Assembly (NCBI RefSeq): GCF_003260095.1
Contig: NZ_PTPX01000004.1
Location: 1-55,490, forward strand
DNA: 55,490 nucleotides
Direction of reading: 5' to 3'
Origin: Glaesserella australis
Lineage (GTDB): Bacteria; Pseudomonadota; Gammaproteobacteria; Enterobacterales; Pasteurellaceae
Position 1 is the stretch's first letter. Each line of letters begins with the position of its first letter. Under the pieces are notes generated by a model. The model did not search any database. It saw nothing but the letters and a program-made list of their open reading frames with translations, and was not told the origin of the DNA. The position numbers were made by a program, and so were the translations under genes. This document shows positions 8,789 to 17,445 of the stretch, piece after piece.

Positions 8789-9505
8789 TTATACTTGCTT
8801 TAATTCATCTAAACAAGGGGAAATTTCGCAATTTTCCTGTTCAAACTTCTCTTCTTCGAATGAAAAATAATCGCCTTTACCCACAATAATGTGATCCACA
8901 AAACGAATATCCACTAAATCACACGCCATCTCAATTTTGCGAGTAAGATAACGATCCGCTTCACTTGGGATACAATTTCCTGAAGGGTGATTGTGTGCAA
9001 CCAAAATCGCTGCCGCATTGCATTTTAAGGCTTCTTTGATAATTTCACGGGGGTGAACGGAAGCCTGGTTAATCGTGCCGTAAAACATTTTTTCTGTTTT
9101 GATCAGGCGATTCTGATTATCCAAAAAGATCACCATAAATACTTCTCTTTCCCAAGATTCTAACTCTGATTGAAAATACATCACCGCTAAATAAGGGCTA
9201 CTGACCATTTCATTGACTTGCATCTGTTGGGAAAGGTAACGCTTAGTCATCTCTTTCGTTGCTTGAAGCTGTACATACTGCGCTTGTCCCAATCCTTTGA
9301 TTTGACAAAAATCTTCTAGCTTCGCTGAAAGTAATCCCCTTAGCGATCCGAAGGCTTCTAATACACTTTCAGACAATTCCATCACGGGTGTACCTTTAAT
9401 TCCTGTCCGTAAAAAAATAGCAAGTAATTCTGAATCACTTAATGCTTCAACACCAAATTGGAGTAATTTTTCTCTTGGCATGAGTTCTGTTGAACTAGAT
9501 TTCAT
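8789..9505 (-). CDS. radC: RadC-family JAB/MPN-domain protein
   Basis: The 238-residue protein has an N-terminal helix-hairpin-helix part (about 1-95, with SDSELLAIFLRTGIKGTP) and a C-terminal MPN/JAB domain. The JAMM metal motif is HNHPSG at about 171-176, with the aspartate of SEAD near 184. Despite its name, E. coli RadC was shown not to be a recombination repair gene, and the biochemical role of the family is unsettled. The motif suggests a zinc-dependent hydrolase. It sits upstream of rpmBG and divergent from coaBC, the common gammaproteobacterial order. Confidence 0.94.
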   Translation of the reverse strand: MKSSSTELMPREKLLQFGVEALSDSELLAIFLRTGIKGTPVMELSESVLEAFGSLRGLLSAKLEDFCQIKGLGQAQYVQLQATKEMTKRYLSQQMQVNEMVSSPYLAVMYFQSELESWEREVFMVIFLDNQNRLIKTEKMFYGTINQASVHPREIIKEALKCNAAAILVAHNHPSGNCIPSEADRYLTRKIEMACDLVDIRFVDHIIVGKGDYFSFEEEKFEQENCEISPCLDELKQV

Positions 9506-9663
9506 ATTTTTTGCTCAATCAAATAAAAAGTAGCAAAAGCATAAGAATCTTTCTCGCTTGATTCAAAAGGCTTTTCAGATTTTTTCGACAGAGATCGCAA
9601 AAATCGGGCATTGTGAGTGAGTACCTATTTGCGTAGAATAATAGAAAATTTTCCTTCTCTTAT

Positions 9664-9740
9664 TCGTAGGGGCGGAGTTTATCTCCGCCCAAAAACATAT
9701 AAATTTTATGACGGGCGGGGATAAACCCCGCCCCTACGAG
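9664..9740. repeat. palindromic intergenic repeat (GTAGGGGCGG family)
   Basis: CGTAGGGGCGGAGTTTATCT then CCGCCC faces its inverted partner GGGCGGGGATAAACCCCGCC then CCTACG, around a 22-base AT-rich centre. The arms match over about 24 bases with a few substitutions. It lies in the divergent radC-coaBC interval. It resembles the short palindromic repeats seen in many bacterial genomes, and its GTAGG..CCTAC ends resemble those of the elements at 28540 and 34296. Confidence 0.75.
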
Positions 9741-9760
9741 TGATACTTAGGTAATATAAA

Positions 9761-10975
9761 ATGCTCACAACCAAAAAAATCCTGATCGGTATTACTGGCG
9801 GTATCGCTGCCTACAAAACCATTGAACTGATCCGCTTACTAAAAACCGCTGGGGCTGAAGTGCGTGTGGCAATGACCCCTGCCGCTGAAGCCTTTGTCAC
9901 ACCATTAACGCTACAAGCCATTTCAGGCAATGCCGTTTCAACATCGTTGCTCGACCCACAGGCAGAGCTGGCAATGGGACATATTGAACTGGCGAAATGG
10001 GCAGATTTGGTGGTGATTGCCCCTGCGACCGCTGATTTTATCGCCCGTCTTCGCATTGGTATGGGCAACGATTTACTTTCAACCATTTGCCTTGCGAGCG
10101 CTGCCCCGATTTTACTTGCTCCAGCGATGAACCAGCAGATGTACAAGCGGTCAATTGTGCAAGAAAATTTGCAAAGTTTGGTGGAGCAGGGTGTTTCTCT
10201 TATCGGTCCAAACGCTGGTTTTCAAGCCTGTGGCGATATAGGTAAAGGTAGAATGTCCGAGCCGAGTGAGATCTTTGCTGCGATTGAAGATCATTTTAAA
10301 CAGTCGCAGGATCTTGCCGATTTAAGTGTTGTCATTACCGCAGGTCCGACTCGAGAAGCGATCGATCCTGTACGTTATATCAGCAATCACAGCTCAGGCA
10401 AAATGGGCTTTGCGATTGCCGAAGCCTTTGCGAAACGTGGTGCGAAAGTCACCTTAATTGCAGGTCCCGTAAATTTAGTGACACCGCCAAAAGTCTGCCG
10501 TGTTGATGTGATTTCGGCACAAGAAATGGCAGAACAAGCGGTAAGTTTGGCACAACAAAATGCAATTTTTATCGGCTGTGCGGCGGTGGCGGATTATCGT
10601 GTTGAACAGGTCGCCGAGCAGAAAATCAAGAAAACAGATGATAGCGATGAATTGACGCTAAAATTAGTGAAAAACCCTGATATTATCGCGAACGTCGCTC
10701 ATCTTACTGAAAATCGACCCTTTGTGGTTGGCTTTGCAGCGGAGACAGAAAATGTTGCTGAATATGCCAAAAGCAAGCTACAACGCAAAAAGTTAGATTT
10801 AATTTGTGCGAATGATGTTTCTGGCGGACAAGTGTTTGGGCAGGATCAAAACGCTTTGCATCTCTTTTGGCAAAACAACGAAAAGATCTTACCGCTTGCG
10901 AATAAAAATAAATTAGCTGAAATGCTAATAGATGAAATTGTAAGATCTTATCGCCAACCATTTAATAAGAGTTAA
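9761..10975 (+). CDS. coaBC: bifunctional phosphopantothenoylcysteine decarboxylase/synthetase
   Basis: CoaBC joins cysteine to 4'-phosphopantothenate (CTP-dependent CoaB part) and decarboxylates the product (FMN-dependent CoaC part) in coenzyme A synthesis. The 404-residue protein has the CoaC domain first (about 1-180), with the active-site histidine in [11 protein letters not shown] (H74), PAMN at 121-124 and [12 protein letters not shown]. The CoaB domain follows from about 190, with the dimer and CTP motifs [14 protein letters not shown] and [21 protein letters not shown] perfect uptake signal lies inside the gene at 10143-10151 and encodes part of YKRS. It is followed after 3 bases by the DUF5672 gene and then dut. 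Confidence 0.96.
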   Translation: MLTTKKILIGITGGIAAYKTIELIRLLKTAGAEVRVAMTPAAEAFVTPLTLQAISGNAVSTSLLDPQAELAMGHIELAKWADLVVIAPATADFIARLRIGMGNDLLSTICLASAAPILLAPAMNQQMYKRSIVQENLQSLVEQGVSLIGPNAGFQACGDIGKGRMSEPSEIFAAIEDHFKQSQDLADLSVVITAGPTREAIDPVRYISNHSSGKMGFAIAEAFAKRGAKVTLIAGPVNLVTPPKVCRVDVISAQEMAEQAVSLAQQNAIFIGCAAVADYRVEQVAEQKIKKTDDSDELTLKLVKNPDIIANVAHLTENRPFVVGFAAETENVAEYAKSKLQRKKLDLICANDVSGGQVFGQDQNALHLFWQNNEKILPLANKNKLAEMLIDEIVRSYRQPFNKS

Positions 10976-10978
10976 TAA

Positions 10979-11911
10979 ATGCATCAGTTTTCAGAAAATA
11001 GATCTAACACGATAACTATCGTTAGCGTAACAGGTCATCAAGAATATGCTCAAGGTTCTGCCTATGCAATAGAACGAAGCTATGAAGAGTTACAAAAAAA
11101 GCTCCCTAAAGAAAACCTAAAATGTTTACTTGTTTCTCCTGAACGTCCCGCACATTTGGAAGAATATGTAGAACATATTTCTTGTCAGCCGTTCAGTTAT
11201 TTAGAATACAACCTTTTTTTGCTATATTCTTTAGGCGATATTATTGATACAGACTTTGCTTTGGTCGTACAAAATGATGGCTTTGTAGTTGATGGTCATA
11301 ATTGGAGAAATGAATTTTTCGATTATGATTTTATTGGTGCACCGCTTCGCTGTATGTATGAACGTCTCAACGATGGGAGTTTTAAAGAATACAATAATGA
11401 ACAGTGTGATCCTTTCTATGAAAATATGCCATCAAATTTTTTTGAAGGTCAAAATGGTGGCTTTTCATTAAGGAGCAAAAAACTATTAAAGCTACCTAGG
11501 GAGCTTGATATTAAGATACCATTTCCAATACCTGATACTATTTTAGCTAAACAAGATATTAGGTTGGAATATACATCTAATAAGATTCACAATGAAGATG
11601 TTGTATTAACCATGTATATCAGACAACTACTCATTGAACACGGGATTAAATTTGCACCTCCTATTATTGCTTGTTATTTTGCAAGCGAATCCACAATAGT
11701 TCATGCAAAACGTAATATTCCATTAGAAGATGTATTAGGTTGTCATACATTTGGATACTTAATTTTGACTGATAAGAACAAAGTTTTTATGAAGAAAAAA
11801 GTTAATTTTATTGAAAACAATGTGGCAACAAATTCATGGTGTGCATGGTTCTTTAATGCCAATATGAGTATTGATGTACCCCAAAAATTTTTAGAAGATA
11901 AACAAAATTAA
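10979..11911 (+). CDS. DUF5672-type putative glycosyltransferase
   Basis: The function is unproven. The 310-residue protein carries motifs I associate with DUF5672, a family whose members often sit in polysaccharide or glycosylation loci: FALVVQNDGFVV near 92-103, WRNEFFDYDFIGAPLR and EGQNGGFSLRS. There is no signal peptide or membrane segment. It is clearly more AT-rich than coaBC and dut and begins 3 bases after the coaBC stop. It thus interrupts the coaBC-dut pair that is normally adjacent, a likely later insertion. No ribosome-binding site of quality precedes the ATG, so it may be translated by coupling to coaBC. No other sugar gene is nearby. Confidence 0.7.
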   Translation: MHQFSENRSNTITIVSVTGHQEYAQGSAYAIERSYEELQKKLPKENLKCLLVSPERPAHLEEYVEHISCQPFSYLEYNLFLLYSLGDIIDTDFALVVQNDGFVVDGHNWRNEFFDYDFIGAPLRCMYERLNDGSFKEYNNEQCDPFYENMPSNFFEGQNGGFSLRSKKLLKLPRELDIKIPFPIPDTILAKQDIRLEYTSNKIHNEDVVLTMYIRQLLIEHGIKFAPPIIACYFASESTIVHAKRNIPLEDVLGCHTFGYLILTDKNKVFMKKKVNFIENNVATNSWCAWFFNANMSIDVPQKFLEDKQN

Positions 11912-11934
11912 GCAGAAATTCATAGAGGACAATG

Positions 11935-12390
11935 ATGAAACAGATCGATTTAAAAATTTTAGATAAACGTATCGGAAACGAATTTCCCTTACCAACTTAT
12001 GCTACAACAGGTTCAGCTGGTTTGGATTTACGTGCATTAATTGAACAGCCATTGACCGTCGAAGCAGGACAGACCGTGTTAATTCCAACTGGGATTTCAA
12101 TTTATATCGCTGATCCAAACTTAGCAGCAGTAATTTTACCGCGCTCAGGGCTAGGACATAAAAACGGTATTGTGTTAGGCAACCTAGTTGGTTTAATTGA
12201 CAGCGACTATCAAGGTCCACTCATGGTTTCTCTTTGGAATCGTAGCGATAAGCCATTTACTATTGAAGTAGGAGATCGTATTGCTCAACTGGTGTTTGTG
12301 CCAGTGGTACAAGCACAATTTAATATTGTTGAAGAGTTTACTGCAACAGATCGCGGCGAAGGTGGCTTTGGGCATTCAGGAAAGCAATAG
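11935..12390 (+). CDS. dut: deoxyuridine 5'-triphosphate nucleotidohydrolase (dUTPase)
   Basis: Dut hydrolyses dUTP to dUMP and pyrophosphate, keeping uracil out of DNA and supplying dTMP synthesis. The 151 residues contain the five trimeric dUTPase motifs in order: [29 protein letters not shown] and the C-terminal [10 protein letters not shown]. Two ATGs are adjacent; I take the second (MKQIDLKI), which has GAGG at the proper distance and gives the E. coli length. slmA follows after 8 bases, as in E. coli. Confidence 0.96.
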   Translation: MKQIDLKILDKRIGNEFPLPTYATTGSAGLDLRALIEQPLTVEAGQTVLIPTGISIYIADPNLAAVILPRSGLGHKNGIVLGNLVGLIDSDYQGPLMVSLWNRSDKPFTIEVGDRIAQLVFVPVVQAQFNIVEEFTATDRGEGGFGHSGKQ

Positions 12391-12398
12391 GACTAGCA

Positions 12399-13004
12399 AT
12401 GATCGAACCTGTAATCAAAATGCCTAAAAAATCAGTAAAAGAGAGACAACAACAAGTCCTTGAAGTTTTAATTAGTTTACTCAATTCCGAAGAAGGAATG
12501 CAGCGAATTACTACTGAGCGCCTATCAAAAGCTGTTGGTGTATCAGAAGGTGCTTTATATCGATACTTTCCAAGTAAAACTAAAATGTTTGAAGCCTTGA
12601 TTGAACGTATCGAGATCACCCTAAACAGCTATATCAATGTGAGTAAACGCCAAGCTAATACTGAATTAGCCGTAAAAGCAATCTTACAAACAATCTTAGA
12701 GTTTGCTCAAAAAAACCCTGGGGTTACACGAATCTTGACAGGACATGCGCTAATGTTTGAAGAAGATCTCTTAAAACCCCGTGTGTCTAAATTTTTTGAT
12801 GGATTAGAGCTACAGTTTGTGAATATTCTACAAATGAGTAAATTACGAGAAAACAAAGCATTCTCTGATGAAAGAGCATTAGCAGGTTATCTCGTTAATT
12901 TTTGTGAAGGACAATTTCTACGTCTTGTTCGCTCAAACTTTAGTTTTAATCAGCACCAACATTTTGAAAAACAGTGGCAATTTATCAAACCATTATTCTA
13001 CTAG
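12399..13004 (+). CDS. slmA: nucleoid occlusion factor SlmA
   Basis: SlmA binds palindromic DNA sites on the chromosome and disrupts FtsZ polymers, so that septa do not form over the nucleoid. The 201-residue protein has a TetR-type helix-turn-helix in the first 60 residues ([24 protein letters not shown]). The core then has [20 protein letters not shown] and [12 protein letters not shown], both typical of SlmA. The ATG at 12399 has AGGA seven bases upstream; an internal ATG at 12420 lacks one. The order coaBC-dut-slmA is the conserved one apart from the inserted DUF5672 gene. Confidence 0.95.
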   Translation: MIEPVIKMPKKSVKERQQQVLEVLISLLNSEEGMQRITTERLSKAVGVSEGALYRYFPSKTKMFEALIERIEITLNSYINVSKRQANTELAVKAILQTILEFAQKNPGVTRILTGHALMFEEDLLKPRVSKFFDGLELQFVNILQMSKLRENKAFSDERALAGYLVNFCEGQFLRLVRSNFSFNQHQHFEKQWQFIKPLFY

Positions 13005-13011
13005 GAAAAAG

Positions 13012-13236
13012 ATGATCATCCCTTGGCAAGAACTCGAAGAAAATACATTACACAACGTCCTTGACTCTTATATTTTGCGTGAAGGTACTGATTACGGTGT
13101 TCGTGAATATTCTCTTGAAGAAAAACGTGAACAATTGTTGGCACAACTTAAAGCAGATAAAATTGTCATTGTTTGGTCTGAATTACATGAAAGCATTGAT
13201 ATCAAGGACAAAAAATCTTTCTTAGGGAATTTGTAA
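13012..13236 (+). CDS. yheU: YheU/UPF0270 family small protein
   Basis: A 74-residue protein beginning MIIPWQELEENTLHNVLDSY, close to E. coli YheU: both share LREGTDYG and the later VWSELHE block. The function is unknown. The start at 13012 follows TAGGAAAAAG directly after the slmA stop; a longer frame starting inside slmA is not credible. Its position before crp resembles the E. coli yheU-crp neighbourhood. Confidence 0.9.
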   Translation: MIIPWQELEENTLHNVLDSYILREGTDYGVREYSLEEKREQLLAQLKADKIVIVWSELHESIDIKDKKSFLGNL

Positions 13237-13303
13237 ATTTGTGCTACACTTCTTTACGTAGTATTAAACTATATCAACTATAAATGATTTATAGAGGTTT
13301 TTT

Positions 13304-13978
13304 ATGCAAGATGTTTCTATCTCTACAGCACAACTTGAAGGCGTTAGCCCGCCACCTTCAATTCACGATCCTGCTGTTGAGTGGTTTCTCACTCACTGCC
13401 ATATTCATCGTTATCCCGCCAAATATACGCTCATTCATGCGGGTGAAGATGCTGAATCGTTGTTTTATATTGTTAGTGGTGCTGTTTCTGTCTTTATTAA
13501 GGATGATGAAGGCAAAGAGATGTTATTAACCAATTTAGGTCAGGGTGAATTTGTAGGTGAAATCAGCCTGTTTGAAGAAAAAACACAGCCTCGAACCGCT
13601 TGGGTAAGAACTAAAGGGAATTGTGAAATTGCAGAAATTTCTTATAAAAAATTTAAGCAATTAGTTCATCTCAATCCTGACATTTTAATGTATTTATCGG
13701 CACAAATGGCTCGTCGTTTACGTATGACTTCACGTCAAGTCAGTAATCTAGCATTCTTAGATGTAACAGGTCGTATTGCACAAACACTCATGAATTTAGC
13801 AAAAATGCCTGATGCGATGACACATCCACAAGGTATGCAAATCAAAATTACCCGTCAAGAGATTGGACAAATGGTAGGATGTTCACGTGAAACGGTTGGT
13901 AGAATTTTAAAAATGTTAGAGGATGATGGATTAATCTCTGCTCATGGTAAAACGATAGTTGTCTTTGGTACTCGCTAA
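13304..13978 (+). CDS. crp: cAMP receptor protein (CRP)
   Basis: The global cAMP-responsive regulator, which in Pasteurellaceae also governs natural competence together with Sxy. The 224-residue protein has an N-terminal cyclic-nucleotide fold: [18 protein letters not shown], the cAMP-binding [12 protein letters not shown], and the PRTAW segment containing the ligand arginine. A C-terminal helix-turn-helix follows, with [20 protein letters not shown] near 183-202. It is 14 residues longer than E. coli CRP at the N-terminus, as in H. influenzae as I recall it. Likely target sites are visible in this window before nagB and the kbaZ-like gene, and cpdA lies at 45155. Confidence 0.97.
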   Translation: MQDVSISTAQLEGVSPPPSIHDPAVEWFLTHCHIHRYPAKYTLIHAGEDAESLFYIVSGAVSVFIKDDEGKEMLLTNLGQGEFVGEISLFEEKTQPRTAWVRTKGNCEIAEISYKKFKQLVHLNPDILMYLSAQMARRLRMTSRQVSNLAFLDVTGRIAQTLMNLAKMPDAMTHPQGMQIKITRQEIGQMVGCSRETVGRILKMLEDDGLISAHGKTIVVFGTR

Positions 13979-14049
13979 CTTTACATCGACAAAAATATCG
14001 TTTGCGTGATATTGCTCTGCAATTTACCAACTGCAATCAAACAAAATCA

Positions 14050-14083
14050 AAATGCCAATTAGCAAAACTAATTGGCATTTTTA
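14050..14083 (+). terminator. Rho-independent terminator after crp
   Basis: AAATGCCAATTAG-CAAAA-CTAATTGGCATTT followed by TTT. A 13-base perfect stem, about 70 bases beyond the crp stop, that could work in both directions. Confidence 0.88.
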
Positions 14084-14130
14084 TGTCTAATCCTAAAATC
14101 TATTATAAAGTCGATAAAGGAAAAGTAATG

Positions 14131-14165
14131 TATAAAAAATAATCCAGCTAAAAATTAACTGGATT
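14131..14165 (-). terminator. Rho-independent terminator after rpsT
   Basis: On the minus strand AATCCAGTTAATTTTTAGCT then GGATT forms a hairpin followed by ATTTTTTATA, 13 bases beyond the rpsT stop. Confidence 0.82.
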
Positions 14166-14177
14166 ATTAGAAAGCAA

Positions 14178-14441
14178 TTACGCTAATTTTTTAATTTGAG
14201 CTGCTAATTTAGATTTGTGGTTAGCTGCTTTGTTAGCGTGGATTAAGCCTTTAGATGCCATACGATCCACAACTTTTTGCATTTCAACGAAAGCGGCTTC
14301 TGAAGCTGCTTTATCACCAGTTGCTACTGCTGCATATACTTTTTTGATGAAAGTACGCATCATTGAGCGTTGGCTTGCGTTATGTTGGCGGCGTTTTTCT
14401 GATTGAACCGCACGTTTTTGTGCTGACTTGATATTAGCCAA
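14178..14441 (-). CDS. rpsT: 30S ribosomal protein S20, UUG start
   Basis: The 87-residue product [20 protein letters not shown] matches E. coli S20, including [15 protein letters not shown] and [17 protein letters not shown] place the start at a TTG (14441), because AGGAG lies seven bases before it. The in-frame TTG two codons earlier is only one base from AGGAG and cannot be used. E. coli rpsT also starts with UUG, where the weak start is part of feedback control by S20, so the feature is likely conserved for the same reason. It is divergent from murJ. Confidence 0.96.
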   Translation of the reverse strand: MANIKSAQKRAVQSEKRRQHNASQRSMMRTFIKKVYAAVATGDKAASEAAFVEMQKVVDRMASKGLIHANKAANHKSKLAAQIKKLA

Positions 14442-14682
14442 GGTCAAACTCCTAAAAATATCTGTGTAAAAATAAGAACATAAAAAACAATTTTTTTATG
14501 CAGTGCTATCGATAGTTTAAATTCATTTTCAACGAGACACGGGCTTGAAAATAACATCGTTTCACACAAGAAATGTTCTTGAGTAAAAGATAGGGGCGGA
14601 TTTTAGCAGTTTTTTTCTGATTTTCCTATAACAAACTGCTAAAATTCCGATCAATTTTTAAAGAAGAATAAGAGAGAAGATT

Positions 14683-16254
14683 GTGAGTAAGAAATTACTA
14701 AGATCAGGCATGATTGTCAGTAGTATGACACTCATTTCCCGCATACTCGGTTTAATTCGAGATGTCGTGGTCGCCAATTTATTAGGGGCGGGAATAGCTG
14801 CAGATATATTCTTATTTGCCAACCGTATTCCAAACTTTTTACGTCGTTTATTTGCTGAAGGGGCATTTTCTAAAGCCTTTGTCCCTGTATTAGCAGAATA
14901 CAACGCCGATAACGATCCTGACAAAACCCGTGAATTTATTGCGAAAGTGTCAGGCACACTTGGCGGCTTAGTTACTATCGTGACGCTTATTGGTGTTATC
15001 GCTTCACCTGTGATTGCTGCCCTATTTGGTACGGGGTGGTTTTTAGATTGGCTCAATGATGGTCCTGATGCAGAAAAATTCACACAAGCGTCTTTCTTGC
15101 TCAAAATCACCTTTCCTTACTTATGGTTTATCACCTTTGTTGCCTTATCTGGCGCGGTGCTTAATACCATAGGCAAATTTGGGGTAATGGCATTTTCTCC
15201 TGTTTTATTAAATGTCGGCATTATTGCTGTGTCTATTTATGGTGCGCCTTATTTTGATTCACCCGATACTGCGGTGGCATGGGGTGTATTTTTAGGTGGC
15301 TTACTGCAGTTCCTATTCCAAATTCCTTTTATGAAAAAAGAAGGTTTATTGGTGAAACCTAAATGGGCTTGGCATGATGAAGGGGTGAAAAAGGTTCGTA
15401 ATTTAATGATTCCCGCTCTTTTTGGTGTATCCGTAACGCAGTTAAACTTATTAATCAACCAAGTGATTGCATCATTCCTTGTTACAGGCTCAATTAGTTG
15501 GCTTTATTACGCCGATCGTTTAATCGAATTTCCGCTTGGGCTATTTGGTATCGCTATTTCGACGGTGGTATTGCCGAGCCTTTCTCGCATTGCAAAACAG
15601 AAAGATTTAAACGAAGAACAGCGTAAGTTTAACTTTGAACAAACGATGGATTGGGGCGTACGAATGGTGTTGCTACTCGGTATTCCTGCGATGATTGGTA
15701 TTTTAACCCTTGCTCAACCCTTGATAATGACGATGTTTATGCATGGTAAATTCCAATTAAACGACGTTATTGCATCATCAAAAGCGTTGTCTGTTATGTG
15801 TTTTGGCTTAATTAGCTATATGCTGATTAGTATCCTTGCCAACGGTTTTTATGCGAATCAAAACACTAAAACGCCCGTAAAAATTGGGATTATCGCCGCC
15901 GTGAGCAACATCTGTTTTGGCTTGCTTGCTATTCCTTTTGGCTTCATCGGATTGGCAATGGCATCTGCGTTATCGGCAGCGGTGAATGCAAGTTTGCTTT
16001 ATCGTGGTTTAGTCCAAAACAAGATTTACAAAGTCACGATGAAAACCGCTGTTTTTACCCTAAAATTGCTGATTTCAGCCTGTATTATGGGGGCGTTAGT
16101 TTCCTATTTTTCACCGGATCTCAACACTTGGGTAAGCCTACATTTTTGGGCAAAAGTGCATTGGCTTGCGTGGTTAATTGTATTAGCTGCTGTTAGTTAT
16201 TTTGCAAGTTTAATTGTCCTAGGTGTTCGCCCGAAAGATCTTCGTACTGCATAA
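14683..16254 (+). CDS. murJ: lipid II flippase MurJ
   Basis: MurJ flips the peptidoglycan precursor lipid II across the inner membrane. The 523 residues form about 14 membrane segments. The N-terminal signature SRILGLIRDVVVANLLGAG, the DIFLFANRIPNFLRRLFAEGAFSKAFVPVL stretch and the YYADRLIEFPLGLFGIAI motif are all MurJ hallmarks. It starts with GTG (14683) after AGAGAGAAGA. The conserved rpsT-murJ divergence seen in E. coli and H. influenzae is kept. A paired uptake signal follows the stop. Confidence 0.96.
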   Translation: MSKKLLRSGMIVSSMTLISRILGLIRDVVVANLLGAGIAADIFLFANRIPNFLRRLFAEGAFSKAFVPVLAEYNADNDPDKTREFIAKVSGTLGGLVTIVTLIGVIASPVIAALFGTGWFLDWLNDGPDAEKFTQASFLLKITFPYLWFITFVALSGAVLNTIGKFGVMAFSPVLLNVGIIAVSIYGAPYFDSPDTAVAWGVFLGGLLQFLFQIPFMKKEGLLVKPKWAWHDEGVKKVRNLMIPALFGVSVTQLNLLINQVIASFLVTGSISWLYYADRLIEFPLGLFGIAISTVVLPSLSRIAKQKDLNEEQRKFNFEQTMDWGVRMVLLLGIPAMIGILTLAQPLIMTMFMHGKFQLNDVIASSKALSVMCFGLISYMLISILANGFYANQNTKTPVKIGIIAAVSNICFGLLAIPFGFIGLAMASALSAAVNASLLYRGLVQNKIYKVTMKTAVFTLKLLISACIMGALVSYFSPDLNTWVSLHFWAKVHWLAWLIVLAAVSYFASLIVLGVRPKDLRTA

Positions 16255-16258
16255 TTTC

Positions 16259-16303
16259 GCAAGCGGTCAGATTTGCAAAAAAATTGCCAATCCGACCGCT
16301 TGT
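16259..16303. repeat. paired DNA uptake signals between murJ and the MFS gene
   Basis: GCAAGCGGTCAGATTTGCAA and, in the opposite sense, a perfect ACAAGCGGT at 16295-16303 form an inverted pair (AAGCGGTC..GACCGCTT, with internal mismatches). The hairpin lies between two genes on the same strand, so it may lower read-through from murJ. Confidence 0.75.
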
Positions 16304-16315
16304 TTGGATATTCAA

Positions 16316-17380
16316 ATGTCTTTAGAAAAACTTCTACTCACACGCCGTTTTATTTCGACCCTTGCGTATTTCTCCATGCAAACGGTCTTTTTTATCTACC
16401 TACAACAAAAAGGCTTATCCAACGCACAGATTGCCTTTTCGCTGTCGGTGCTGTTCTTTTGTAGCCAAGCACTTGCTATTTTTGCAGGGATTTTAGGCGA
16501 CCGCTACGGCTTGGCAAAAATGATGTTAGTCGGCTGTTTGCTTGATGTGGTGGCGTATATTTTCTTTCTGTCCGCCGAAAGCTACACGGTGTTACTGCTT
16601 GCGACAATGTGCTTTGGTATGGGAAGTTGCCTATTCGCCACCAACGCCAGAGCCTGTTTGCTTGCCTTGGCTGGTGACGAATATTCGGCAAAGACCCGCT
16701 TACAAGGCAAGTTTTTGCGGGTAACCAGTATGTCGTCAATGGCAGCGCCACTGCTCGCCATTCCGTTTATTAAGTATGAACAGATTAACGCATTGATTTG
16801 GTGCTGTTTTTTATTGGAAGCGGTACTGTTTCTGTTTATGGCAAAACCTTTTTACCAAATGGAAAGCGTCAATCATTTGGTTAAATTCCGTTGGGGGCAA
16901 ATTCGAGAAATTATCACTAAAGAGTTTATTTTTGTGCATTTAATGCTGTTTGTGCCGTTAAGTGTAGCGATGTCGTTTTTTGTGATTTTCCCTTATCTGT
17001 TCGACAATAAACTCCACGCCCCAGAACAAATTCCGATTGTCTTATTTATCAATGGGTTAATGACGGTTGCCCTGCAATCTTATTTTTCTAAACACATTAA
17101 TCTCACTCGCAAACAGTTGATGATCGTTAGCCCAATTTTAGCGGTAGGAATGGTTGTGCCTTGGTTTATCACCTTGCATTACGCTTCAATTGTTTCAGCC
17201 TATATTTACTTGGTGATTTTCACCTTGCTAGAAGTCTATGCCCTGACCGCAATGGCGAATTTATTGGTAAAATTTGATAACGGCAAAAATCGCGGATTTA
17301 TCTTCGGATCGTCCCGCTTGATCCAGTCAATTTTGACGATGATGGTGATGAATTTAATTCCTGTATTATTTTTAGTTTAG
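16316..17380 (+). CDS. major facilitator superfamily transporter
   Basis: A 354-residue membrane protein with about ten to twelve hydrophobic segments and the MFS A-like loop GILGDRYGLAKMM near 60-72. The substrate is unknown. I chose the ATG at 16316 (MSLEKLLLTRRF); the frame is open further upstream, but that part is the uptake-signal hairpin and the end of murJ and is not protein-like. No strong ribosome-binding site is visible. It converges on the acyl-CoA ligase gene across a perfect 16-base hairpin. Neighbours give no clue to the cargo. Confidence 0.82.
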   Translation: MSLEKLLLTRRFISTLAYFSMQTVFFIYLQQKGLSNAQIAFSLSVLFFCSQALAIFAGILGDRYGLAKMMLVGCLLDVVAYIFFLSAESYTVLLLATMCFGMGSCLFATNARACLLALAGDEYSAKTRLQGKFLRVTSMSSMAAPLLAIPFIKYEQINALIWCCFLLEAVLFLFMAKPFYQMESVNHLVKFRWGQIREIITKEFIFVHLMLFVPLSVAMSFFVIFPYLFDNKLHAPEQIPIVLFINGLMTVALQSYFSKHINLTRKQLMIVSPILAVGMVVPWFITLHYASIVSAYIYLVIFTLLEVYALTAMANLLVKFDNGKNRGFIFGSSRLIQSILTMMVMNLIPVLFLV

Positions 17381-17400
17381 GTTTCATTTAAGTATGCTTA

Positions 17401-17437
17401 AATAACAATCCGCCCGTAAAACGGGCGGATTGTTATT
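17401..17437. terminator. bidirectional Rho-independent terminator
   Basis: A perfect 16-base stem, AATAACAATCCGCCCG with TAAAA as loop and CGGGCGGATTGTTATT, sits between the convergent MFS and ligase genes. Few T residues follow on the plus strand. Confidence 0.85.
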
Positions 17438-17445
17438 TAGCTTAA

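Noticed and set aside
12904-13236. 110-residue form of the YheU protein starting inside slmA
   Set aside because: The first 36 residues overlap slmA and are not similar to the family; the ATG at 13012 has a ribosome-binding site.
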